From the NCBI GenBank assembly GCA_001797935.1, contig MGQT01000067.1, positions 10,272 through 15,502 of the forward strand: DNA of 5,231 nt. Reading direction: 5' to 3'. Positions within the stretch are counted from its first letter, which is position 1. Each line of letters starts with the position of its first letter. Below the pieces are notes generated by a model. That model saw nothing but the letters and a program-made list of their open reading frames with translations, did not search any database and was not told the origin of the DNA. Made by a program: the position numbers and the translations under genes. Positions 1-5,231 of this stretch are shown here, one piece after another. This DNA comes from Deltaproteobacteria bacterium RBG_16_54_18. GTDB lineage: Bacteria > Desulfobacterota > B13-G15 > RBG-16-54-18.

Positions 1-951
1 GCCCGGTTTCTGGGGGCGCGCGTACAGGGAGTTCTGACCGCAGACCCGGTCTTGTTGGTGAAGCGGGCGCTCGCGCGTGGGCTGCGGCTCACGTATATGC
101 GCGATTATTACTTGCTCTCTAACCTCTCTCCCGAGCGGGTCGGCTATCTCAAATCCATTTTGGAGTCGGGGAGAGGTGCCCCGATCAATAAGGACCTGCG
201 GCCCATCTGCTATTTCTATGACGTCGTCCTCTGGAGCGCCCACGATATTCCCCTGGTGAAGCGCTGGTTTCTATCGCTGTTGGGCCTGCGGGTGGAGTGG
301 TTATTCTTCCTCATTGTCGCTATCACCTTCCTCGTCCTCTGGCGTGGGAGGCGGTCATCGGCATCCCCCGTGTTGTGGGCCGTTGCCGTCACAGGATTTT
401 CCCAGATTGCCCTCGAGGTCATCCTCATTATTTGCTTTCAGATCATCTACGGTTACCTCTACTATGCCATCGGGATGATCATCACCGCCTTTATGATCGG
501 TCTTGCCCTTGGGGGGTGGGTGATCTCCGTCATGCTGGGGAGGATCACCCGGCCGGTACGTCTCTTGTTCCTCATCCAGGGCGCGCTCACCCTCTATGCC
601 TTTGGTATCCTTCCCTTTATCTTGGATCTGCACCAGGGGATTTTCTCTCCCTTCCTTGCCCACGCCATAGAACGGGGTTTCCCCGTGCTCACCCTGGTGG
701 CAGGATTCCTCGGCGGCGTTCACTTTCCCCTGGTCAATAAAGTCTACATGGAAAGCCACAGAGGGATCGGGAGGGTCGGCGGGCTTATGTACGGCATCGA
801 TCTCGCCGGTGCCGCCGCCGGGGCCCTGGTCATAAGCGTTGTCCTCCTGCCCATCGTGGGGATCTCCCAGGGGATCGCCGTAATCGTTGCCCTGAACCTC
901 TCCGCCATGCTTTGTTTAGGGGCGGCGGCCTGCAGAAAAGGGTGCCGATAG
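1..951 (+). CDS. Spermidine synthase-like / MFS-like fused membrane protein, 5' partial
   Basis: The frame is open from the first base, so the gene starts outside the window; 316 residues are visible, ending in TAG at 949-951. A TTG at 52 and an internal ATG are possible but unlikely starts, because the coding signal continues upstream. Residues about 1-80 look like the end of a spermidine-synthase-type methyltransferase fold: a segment with SNLSPERVGYL is followed by INKDLRPICYFYDVVLWS, typical of the C-terminal edge of this domain in fused proteins. From about residue 98 on there are roughly seven hydrophobic helices (near 98-115, 124-148, 153-177, 187-210, 228-245, 261-287, 290-310), with Gly-rich MFS-like stretches such as AFMIGLALGGW and GGLMYGIDLAGAAAGALV. 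The aminopropyl-transfer active site lies upstream and is not visible, so real polyamine synthesis cannot be claimed. The protein should sit in the inner membrane. Family call fairly sure; substrate unknown. Confidence 0.8.
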   Translation, partial: ARFLGARVQGVLTADPVLLVKRALARGLRLTYMRDYYLLSNLSPERVGYLKSILESGRGAPINKDLRPICYFYDVVLWSAHDIPLVKRWFLSLLGLRVEWLFFLIVAITFLVLWRGRRSSASPVLWAVAVTGFSQIALEVILIICFQIIYGYLYYAIGMIITAFMIGLALGGWVISVMLGRITRPVRLLFLIQGALTLYAFGILPFILDLHQGIFSPFLAHAIERGFPVLTLVAGFLGGVHFPLVNKVYMESHRGIGRVGGLMYGIDLAGAAAGALVISVVLLPIVGISQGIAVIVALNLSAMLCLGAAACRKGCR

Positions 952-968
952 ATCATAGTGAAGAATGG

Positions 969-977
969 TGGTATACT
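969..977 (+). promoter_or_regulatory. Candidate extended -10 promoter for the Slp lipoprotein pair
   Basis: TGGTATACT matches the sigma-70 extended -10 pattern TGnTATAAT with one mismatch in the hexamer. It lies in the 82-bp gap after the upstream membrane-protein gene and would start transcription near 984, giving a leader of about 50 bases before the ATG at 1034. No good -35 hexamer sits 17 bases upstream, which is tolerated for extended -10 promoters. No terminator is visible between the two genes, so readthrough from upstream is also possible. Confidence 0.35.
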
Positions 978-1033
978 TACTACAAAGAATATAGATTTTC
1001 ATCCTACTCGGCGGGATTGAAGGAGGTCGTACT

Positions 1034-1540
1034 ATGAGCGTTGTAAAAAATATCGTCCTTCTTTTTGTCGCCATGGTGGCTGTCACCCTGGCGATAGGGT
1101 GTGCCCACGTGATATCCAAGAAGGTGCTGAAGGACGTTGACCCCAGCGTCACCTTTGCCCAGGTTGTTAAGGCCCCGGATGCCTATAAGGGAAAGACCGT
1201 GCTCTTCGGCGGTGCAATCATCGAGACCAAAAACTTCACGGATAAGAGCCAGGTAGTCGTCCTCCAGCAGCCACTCGACAGCAGGGACCGGCCTGTGGGA
1301 GGGGATATATCGGAGGGGAGATTTATCATACTGGTACCTGGATTTCTCGATCCGGCCATCTACAGCCCCGGCAGGAAGATCACCGTGGCCGGGACGGTCG
1401 TGGGGAAGGAGGTGCGTCCTTTGGGGGAGATAGCGTATACCTATCCGCTTATCGAACGGCGAGAGCTCTATCTCTGGCCGGCAGAAAGGCCTGCCTCAGG
1501 CCAGCCCCCCGTACAATTCGGCTTCGGCATCGGCATATAA
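1034..1540 (+). CDS. Slp family outer membrane lipoprotein (first of tandem pair)
   Basis: A 168-residue lipoprotein. The start is well fixed: GAAGGAGGT at 1019-1027 ends seven bases before the ATG. Residues 1-22 are a signal peptide with Lys5, a hydrophobic core and a lipobox ending LAIGC, giving acylation at Cys23. Residue +2 is Ala, not Asp, so Lol-type sorting to the outer membrane is expected. The mature part matches the Slp family (starvation-inducible lipoprotein of E. coli): VLKDVDPSVTF, then DAYKGKTVLFGGAII, SEGRF near 93-97, GRKITVAGTV near 113-122 and a YLWP end block near 146-149. E. coli Slp is about 188 residues; this copy is shorter and ends in a small Gly/Phe/Ile tail. The family's exact function is unknown; in E. 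coli it is linked to stationary phase and acid stress. It is followed 94 bp later by a paralogue on the same strand, probably in one operon. Confidence 0.88.
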   Translation: MSVVKNIVLLFVAMVAVTLAIGCAHVISKKVLKDVDPSVTFAQVVKAPDAYKGKTVLFGGAIIETKNFTDKSQVVVLQQPLDSRDRPVGGDISEGRFIILVPGFLDPAIYSPGRKITVAGTVVGKEVRPLGEIAYTYPLIERRELYLWPAERPASGQPPVQFGFGIGI

Positions 1541-1634
1541 GAGGGGGCTAGGATTCTACGAGGAAACGACGGGCCGTTCCTGCCATGCGCGGGAAGAAGA
1601 GGATAACTGACAGGACAAGGAGAAAGGAGTCAGT

Positions 1635-2204
1635 ATGAAGAGATTTTTTATCGTGATGATCATCGTCGGCCTTTTACCCGGCTGTGTCAACGCGGTTTCG
1701 CGGGGCGTGCTCAAAGAGGTCGATAGAGATATTACCTTTTCCGCCTTGCTTCAGTCGCCCACCGCCTATAAGGGAAAGGTGGTCTTGCTGGGAGGGGTAA
1801 TCGTTAGCACGATCAACAAAGAGGACGGAACACTCTTAGAGATCTATCAGACCAGGTTGGATCGCGGCAGGCCGGCGAATACCGATAGCTCGGAAGGCCG
1901 CTTTTTGGCCCTGTATCAGGGATATCTTGACAGTGAGATCTATAAGCAGGGGCGCAAGGTAACGCTTGCCGGTACCGTGCAGGGAGAGAAGATTCAGCAA
2001 TTAGGTGAGGTCGAATACCATTATCCCTATATCATTATCAAAGAGATACACCTATGGCCGGAAGAAAAGCCTGTTCAGTATGAACCGTACCCCTACTCCT
2101 GGGGTGTGTGGTATGACCCTTATCCGTGGGGTCCGTGGTATGACCCGTGGTATCCTTGGGGGCCCTGGGGGTATCCGCGGTATTATCACCGTCGGCATCA
2201 TTGA
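1635..2204 (+). CDS. Slp family outer membrane lipoprotein with aromatic C-terminal tail (second of tandem pair)
   Basis: A 189-residue lipoprotein with AAAGGAGT at 1623-1630 placed correctly before the ATG. The signal peptide (Lys2, Arg3, hydrophobic 4-14) ends in the lipobox LLPGC, with the acylated Cys at 17 and Val at +2, so outer-membrane sorting is expected. It is clearly homologous to the preceding gene over the whole Slp core: shared blocks include VLKEVDRDITF, AYKGKVVLLGGVIV, SEGRF, GRKVTLAGTVQG, LGEVEYHYP and HLWPEEKP. It differs by an added tail (about residues 149-189) made almost only of Tyr, Trp, Pro, Gly and Asp, holding a nine-residue repeat and closing with HRRHH. Such a tail could bind surface polymers or metals or pack at the membrane, but that is inference. 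The 94-bp gap to the first paralogue holds no terminator with a T-tract. The pair looks like an old tandem duplication. The gene ends 28 bp from the convergent alkD-like gene. Confidence 0.88.
   Translation: MKRFFIVMIIVGLLPGCVNAVSRGVLKEVDRDITFSALLQSPTAYKGKVVLLGGVIVSTINKEDGTLLEIYQTRLDRGRPANTDSSEGRFLALYQGYLDSEIYKQGRKVTLAGTVQGEKIQQLGEVEYHYPYIIIKEIHLWPEEKPVQYEPYPYSWGVWYDPYPWGPWYDPWYPWGPWGYPRYYHRRHH
2109..2165 (+). repeat. Short coding tandem repeat in the aromatic tail of the second Slp lipoprotein
   Basis: The 11-mer TGGTATGACCC occurs at 2109-2119 and again at 2136-2146, exactly 27 bases (nine codons) apart. At protein level it gives WYDPYPWGP (residues 159-167) followed by the diverged unit WYDPWYPWGP (168-177). 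The exact DNA repeat suggests local duplication rather than only compositional bias. It is a two-copy repeat inside a gene, not a mobile or regulatory element. Confidence 0.7.
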
Positions 2205-2232
2205 CATCACTAAGCAGTAGAATAGCTCAGGT

Positions 2233-2937
2233 TTACATTTTTCCCTTGAGGTAGCGCTGCCGTTTGGCTTCCGGGAACTTTTCGATGGCGTACCGGAGCA
2301 TGGTGCGCGGCATCTTCTGGTAATGTTTTTTTAAGAATTGTTCTTCGATCCGAAGGTTGCGCTTTCCGATCTCGCGGAGCATCCACCCAACTGCCTTATG
2401 GATCAGGTCTTCTTTGTCGGTGAGGAGCTTGCGGGCGATCGTGAGGGATGCAGCAAACTCACCACCCTTGATAAAGTAAAAGGTCGCCATGACGGCGATG
2501 CGCCGCTCCCACATATTGTTCGACGTGGCGAAATCATGGAGGGGCTTTTTGCTCTTGCCCATCAGGAAGGTGCCGACGATATGCATGGCCGACAAATCCA
2601 CCAGGTCCCAATTATTGATATACCGCGTGTTTTGCAGGTAGAGCTCATAGATCCTTCTCTTGATATCGACATCGGCTCGTGCATAGGTGCGGACTAGGAG
2701 CAAGAGTGCCAGCAAGCGTTCTTCATGGATTGCTGAGCGCAGTAAGTCTATGATATCCGCGAGCGCGAGGTCTTGATATTCTTTTGCCAGCGTCCTGAGC
2801 ACGGGGGCCGTGATCCCTAAAAAAATATCCCCTTCCCCATATTCTCCCGGCCCGGTCTTAAAATAACGCTGGGACAGTTTTGCTCTTTTCTTATTGCCGA
2901 GCCTACGGAGCCGTGTTCTAATCTCCCGTGTTGTCAT
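2233..2937 (-). CDS. alkD: AlkD-like DNA alkylation repair protein (HEAT-like repeat DNA glycosylase)
   Basis: A 234-residue cytosolic protein, full length for the AlkC/AlkD family. AlkD enzymes are all-helical HEAT-like repeat glycosylases that remove cationic alkylated bases such as 3- and 7-methylpurines without base flipping. The functional residues known from Bacillus cereus AlkD (Trp109, Asp113, Arg148, Trp187) have counterparts here by motif: INNWDLVDLS gives Trp110 and Asp114, WERRIAVM gives Arg146 (or Arg145), and KAVGWMLREIGK gives Trp185. An active enzyme is therefore expected. The N-terminus is basic (RTRLRRLGNKKRAK). The only sensible start is the ATG at 2937-2935; no clear Shine-Dalgarno precedes it, so translation may be weak. 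It lies 67 bp downstream of the radical SAM gene on the same strand and converges with the Slp pair. GC content resembles the surrounding genome rather than the AT-rich radical SAM gene. A candidate own promoter lies just upstream. Confidence 0.88.
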   Translation of the reverse strand: MTTREIRTRLRRLGNKKRAKLSQRYFKTGPGEYGEGDIFLGITAPVLRTLAKEYQDLALADIIDLLRSAIHEERLLALLLLVRTYARADVDIKRRIYELYLQNTRYINNWDLVDLSAMHIVGTFLMGKSKKPLHDFATSNNMWERRIAVMATFYFIKGGEFAASLTIARKLLTDKEDLIHKAVGWMLREIGKRNLRIEEQFLKKHYQKMPRTMLRYAIEKFPEAKRQRYLKGKM

Positions 2938-2960
2938 AGTAGTAATAGAAGCATAACTTT

Positions 2961-2969
2961 ACTATATCA
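2961..2969 (-). promoter_or_regulatory. Candidate extended -10 promoter for the alkD-like gene
   Basis: Read on the minus strand this is TGATATAGT, an extended -10 (TGn plus a hexamer one base off TATAAT). It sits 23 bases before the ATG at 2937, so the leader would be only about 15-18 bases. No convincing -35 is present. A 7-bp imperfect hairpin (2966-2985) overlaps its upstream edge. It would let the repair gene be transcribed independently of the radical SAM gene upstream. Confidence 0.3.
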
Positions 2970-3004
2970 CGCCAATTTGCATGATCCTCTCATTTCATAA
3001 ATCA

Positions 3005-4549
3005 TTATTTGCCAATGAATACCCTCACACCTTTTTGTAAACTTTTTCTTATTCCCAGTTCTTGTATTCTTTTCACGGTGTTCGAAGAAAAGACCCGTCT
3101 TATCCTATTAAGCGAGTTTTTCCTGTCCACCATCTTCTCTATTTTTGCAGCCAATATCCTAAATCGCTCCGGACTTATATTACGACAGAAACAGTTGGCG
3201 GGACTCTGATGATTGTACAAAGAAACATCGTAATTGTCAGCAATCAACCCATTTTTTTTGCACAATGCAAACGCCTCCGTGCCGGGATATGGCGTAAATA
3301 TACTGTAGACTAAATTATCGCAATCAATTTTTTTCATAGCTACGACGGTATCATTCAACGTATCCTCAGTTTCCTGAGGAAAGCCAACAATAAAGAACGG
3401 ATGCAACTCGATATCATATTTTTTAATAATATTACACGCCGAAAGGGCTTCTTCTATGGTAATTTTTTTCCGCATTTGTTTTAATATTTCATTATTACCC
3501 GATTCAATTCCAACTTGGATTGAATAACAACCAGCCTTTTGCATAAGATATATTGTTTGCTCATCAATCAACTTTATGTGGATTTCACAACTCCATTTTA
3601 GTCCAGGACAATGCCGGATAAGCGCATTGCATAAATCATTTAGATATTTCCTGTTTACCCCGAACGTGTCATCGGCGAAATTAATTATTTTTAAGCCCTT
3701 CTTTCGTAGGATATTTATTTCCCTCGCAACATTATCGGGGGAACGAAATCTCACCCGGCGACTCCATATCTTTTGTGACCCGCAAAAGAAACAATTATAG
3801 GGGCAGCCCCTTGTTGCAAATATATTTCTGAACGCTGTGAGCGGATAGTGGTCGTAATCTTTCAATACTTCTGGTGCGCTTTCATGAGGGAAACAGAGAG
3901 AATCTAAATCATCTACGAATTTTCTGGGAGCATTTTTAACAATCTGATTATTTTTTCTATAGATAATACCGTTAATGCCGTCGAACTTTTTCCCATGTTC
4001 TATCGCTTCAAGTAGTTCGACAATAGTATTTTCACCCTCGCCGCTAACTCCTACATCAATATCCGGGCATTTCAGCACATCGGAACCTACCATGGAGGGA
4101 TGAGGGCCGCCTACTATCACCAGAGTTTGTCTGTTGAATTCCTTGACGAGTTTAGCCACTATGCATGCTGATGCAAAATTTTGCGATTTAGCAGAAATGC
4201 CAACAACAAACGGTTTATGATCTCGTATAGTTGATTTTATCTCTTCCCACACACCGTTTGATGCGTTTTTGAGATTGTTCACGTAGTTATCAAAGCCTGT
4301 ACTGGTCAAGTAGCCGACTTTAATCGATTCGCTGTGGGGATAAAAGTCTGCATTATAAACTGTTACATCCCAACTCGTTTCTTTTTTTATTGTTCCTGCC
4401 AGATATCCCAAGGAGAGGGGATATCTATCCAGTGAATATGTATCCTTGAATAACCTATAAAAGGGGGGTTCTATAAGTACAATGTTATACTTGTTTCGTT
4501 CCATAGCGATACTGCTTCTTCTTGGCTCATGAGCAATTTTCACTGGCAT
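3005..4549 (-). CDS. B12-binding-type radical SAM protein (class B-like), substrate unknown
   Basis: A 514-residue protein with the two-domain layout of cobalamin-binding radical SAM enzymes. Residues about 21-185 form the B12-binding-like Rossmann domain: NIVLIEPPFY, YPLSLGYLAG, VVGISAKSQNFASA, VIVGGPHPSMVG, GVSGEGENTIVELL. The His of the classical DxHxxG motif is absent, as in many members of this class. The radical SAM barrel follows: ATRGCPYNCFFCGSQ carries the 4Fe-4S cysteines Cys249, Cys253 and Cys256 (CxxxCxxC), then NFADDTFGVN (290-299), VGIESG (346-351, the SAM-binding GxExG), HPFFIVGFPQET (383-394) and FTPYPGTEAF (418-427). The C-terminus from about 465 is basic. Relatives methylate unactivated carbons or do cyclisations in lipid, pigment and natural-product pathways; no partner here fixes the substrate. 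An inner ATG (4504, residue 16, beginning MERNKYNIVLIEPP) may be the true start, since family members begin near this motif; neither start has a strong Shine-Dalgarno. Base composition is far more AT-rich than the flanks, suggesting transfer. Confidence 0.9.
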   Translation of the reverse strand: MPVKIAHEPRRSSIAMERNKYNIVLIEPPFYRLFKDTYSLDRYPLSLGYLAGTIKKETSWDVTVYNADFYPHSESIKVGYLTSTGFDNYVNNLKNASNGVWEEIKSTIRDHKPFVVGISAKSQNFASACIVAKLVKEFNRQTLVIVGGPHPSMVGSDVLKCPDIDVGVSGEGENTIVELLEAIEHGKKFDGINGIIYRKNNQIVKNAPRKFVDDLDSLCFPHESAPEVLKDYDHYPLTAFRNIFATRGCPYNCFFCGSQKIWSRRVRFRSPDNVAREINILRKKGLKIINFADDTFGVNRKYLNDLCNALIRHCPGLKWSCEIHIKLIDEQTIYLMQKAGCYSIQVGIESGNNEILKQMRKKITIEEALSACNIIKKYDIELHPFFIVGFPQETEDTLNDTVVAMKKIDCDNLVYSIFTPYPGTEAFALCKKNGLIADNYDVSLYNHQSPANCFCRNISPERFRILAAKIEKMVDRKNSLNRIRRVFSSNTVKRIQELGIRKSLQKGVRVFIGK

Positions 4550-4552
4550 AGG

Positions 4553-4570
4553 TCAGAAATAAAATTCTGA
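4553..4570. repeat. Inverted repeat next to the radical SAM start
   Basis: TCAGAA-ATAAAA-TTCTGA is a perfect 6-bp inverted repeat with a 6-base spacer, ending four bases before the upstream ATG of the radical SAM gene. It may be an operator or an mRNA leader hairpin. It overlaps CAGAAT (minus strand, 4564-4569), a poor -10 candidate paired with TTTACA (4588-4593) at an 18-bp spacing. If this promoter is real, the inner start at 4504 fits better than 4549, whose leader would be only a few bases long. Confidence 0.4.
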
Positions 4571-4579
4571 TGTACTTCT

Positions 4580-4600
4580 AAAAAAAGTGTAAACACTTTT
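4580..4600 (-). terminator. Palindrome with T-tract: weak terminator of the phospholipase gene or operator
   Basis: AAAAGTGT-AA-ACACTTTT (4583-4600) is a perfect 8-bp inverted repeat around two bases. On the minus strand it folds as a 7-bp stem with a 4-base loop, and the stem's last Ts run into a T-tract of seven (4586-4580), so it has the shape of an intrinsic terminator 76 bp after the stop of the phospholipase gene. The stem holds only two G-C pairs, so termination would be weak. As double-stranded DNA it equally looks like a repressor site: it covers the expected transcription start of a TATAGT box at 4603-4608 and also the TTTACA element at 4588-4593. I cannot choose between the two roles. 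Confidence 0.4.
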
Positions 4601-4602
4601 GG

Positions 4603-4608
4603 ACTATA
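4603..4608 (-). promoter_or_regulatory. Candidate -10 box for the radical SAM gene
   Basis: The minus-strand hexamer TATAGT is identical to the -10 candidate in front of the alkD-like gene and is preceded by a similar GGCG stretch. Transcription would begin near 4596, inside the 18-bp palindrome, which is a classic operator position. No acceptable -35 is found 16-18 bases upstream, so support is thin. Confidence 0.22.
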
Positions 4609-4676
4609 CCGCCGTTGGATGCCCTTGATTTACGTATTATTTCCCCTGGTCCCTCCTCTGTTTGTATCCGCCGGCG

Positions 4677-5231
4677 TTACTTCCTATTTTTTTTAACCTT
4701 CAATTTGCATGGCGGGAGGCCATACCCTTCTGCCGGTGGGAATTGGACGAGATCTTTCCACTGAGGGTCAGCACGAAGCTCCTCCATCTTTTCTTGCACC
4801 ACGATCCTCGCCGCATGCTTGAGGCATGCCGCCCCATTTCTCTTTATCTTTAAGTTTGTCTTGATCTCTGTTACGGTCTCGTATAGCTCAGGATACCTCT
4901 CTTCCAGGTCATCAAAGTGAAGATGGATCAGCTTTCCGTTATTCTCTCTCAGCCATCGTTGCAGGCCGTCAGTCTTGCCCTGTCGCAATTCATCCATGAG
5001 CGTTTCATAGGCATCAACGACGTTGCTGTCGATATAATAATCAAGGAGGCTCCTTGGTTCGGGATCTCTGGGGTCTTTGCCATAGTCGGCCTTGTAGGCG
5101 TCGACGACGATGATCAGCTTTCGCGCGTGCGGATCGGTCTTCTCCTTTACGATTTTTTCCAGGGCAGTTATGCCGAGGTTGTCGGATGCGCCGCCGTCAA
5201 TAAGGTGGACATACCAATCTTCTTTTTTGGA
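4677..5231 (-). CDS. Patatin-like phospholipase, C-terminal part, 5' partial
   Basis: On the minus strand the frame is open from the right edge to TAA at 4679-4677, giving 184 visible residues. An ATG at 4997 lies inside the gene and is not its start, because conserved sequence continues upstream of it. The first visible residues contain VHLIDGGASDNLGITAL: the DGG Asp (residue 12, codon 5198-5196) is the expected Asp of the Ser-Asp catalytic dyad of patatin-type lipid acyl hydrolases, and DGGxxDNLG is common in bacterial members. The Gly-rich oxyanion loop and the GxSxG nucleophile motif must lie beyond the window. After the Asp comes a strand KLIIVVDAYKAD, then helical, charged sequence to a basic end (KVKKNRK). 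The family cleaves acyl chains from phospholipids or neutral lipids; location cannot be judged without the N-terminus. It is followed by a 127-bp gap with a weak terminator-like palindrome before the radical SAM gene. Confidence 0.78.
   Translation of the reverse strand, partial: SKKEDWYVHLIDGGASDNLGITALEKIVKEKTDPHARKLIIVVDAYKADYGKDPRDPEPRSLLDYYIDSNVVDAYETLMDELRQGKTDGLQRWLRENNGKLIHLHFDDLEERYPELYETVTEIKTNLKIKRNGAACLKHAARIVVQEKMEELRADPQWKDLVQFPPAEGYGLPPCKLKVKKNRK

Noticed and set aside
355..759. 134-codon open frame on the - strand
   Set aside because: It is antisense to the membrane-protein gene, highly charged and low in hydrophobic order; a product of GC-rich codon bias.
1001..1017. Possible leader hairpin ATCCT / GGGAT before the first Slp ribosome site
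   Set aside because: Only five pairs including one wobble; likely chance.
1562..1580. Hairpin GGAAACG / CGTTCC between the two Slp genes
   Set aside because: The stem has a bulged A and is not followed by a T-tract, so it is not an intrinsic terminator; too short to assign a role.
2205..2232. Bidirectional terminator between the convergent Slp and alkD-like genes
   Set aside because: The 28-bp gap shows no stem with a flanking T or A run.
2338..2697. 119-codon open frame on the + strand
   Set aside because: It is antisense to the alkD-like gene, whose catalytic motifs are intact in the other strand.
2966..2985. Minus-strand hairpin ATCATGC-N6-GCGTGAT after the radical SAM stop
   Set aside because: It has a G-U pair and no T-run after it, so it does not qualify as a terminator.
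2938..4640. Genomic island or mobile element around the AT-rich gene
   Set aside because: No integrase, transposase, tRNA, terminal inverted repeats or matching direct repeats at the borders; only base composition supports transfer.
4669..4676. CGCCGGCG palindrome beside the phospholipase stop codon
   Set aside because: No loop and no T-tract; it cannot fold as a terminator and is short enough to be chance.
4662..4853. 63-codon open frame on the + strand
   Set aside because: It lies antisense over the phospholipase gene, has no ribosome site and no recognisable domain; a shadow frame.

Overview
The window reads as an ordinary chromosomal segment of a Gram-negative bacterium. Two lipoproteins of the Slp outer-membrane family, with lipoboxes and no Asp at +2, imply an outer membrane. 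The moderately GC-rich coding style and gene mix would fit Desulfobacterota, Nitrospirota or a related uncultured lineage. That placement is a guess, because there is no rRNA or marker gene here.

Left part, + strand (1-2204): the 3' portion of a membrane protein in which the end of a spermidine-synthase-like domain is followed by about seven transmembrane helices (1-951). After it come two tandem paralogous Slp-family lipoproteins (1034-1540 and 1635-2204). The first has a strong Shine-Dalgarno and a candidate extended -10 promoter in the 82-bp gap before it. The second carries a Trp/Tyr/Pro/Gly-rich tail with a short internal repeat and a His-rich end.

Right part, - strand (2233-5231), convergent with the left part: reading in the direction of transcription, there is the C-terminal part of a patatin-like phospholipase that runs off the right edge (4677-5231). 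Next is a B12-binding-type radical SAM protein (3005-4549), then an AlkD-like DNA alkylation repair protein (2233-2937). The 127-bp gap before the radical SAM gene holds two different 18-bp inverted repeats with centres 30 bp apart, plus promoter-like hexamers. The radical SAM gene is strikingly AT-rich (three consecutive 60-bp lines count 30-32% GC, against 63-65% in sample lines of the + strand genes), which suggests separate acquisition.

No shared pathway links these genes convincingly. The two Slp lipoproteins plausibly form one unit; the - strand genes look like independent functions, although the radical SAM and alkD genes are only 67 bp apart and could be co-transcribed. There is no gene-free stretch over 300 bp, and I saw no RNA gene, CRISPR array, insertion sequence or attachment site. 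I did not find a clear new biological system; the best leads are the AT-rich radical SAM gene with its palindromic leader and the divergent Slp pair.
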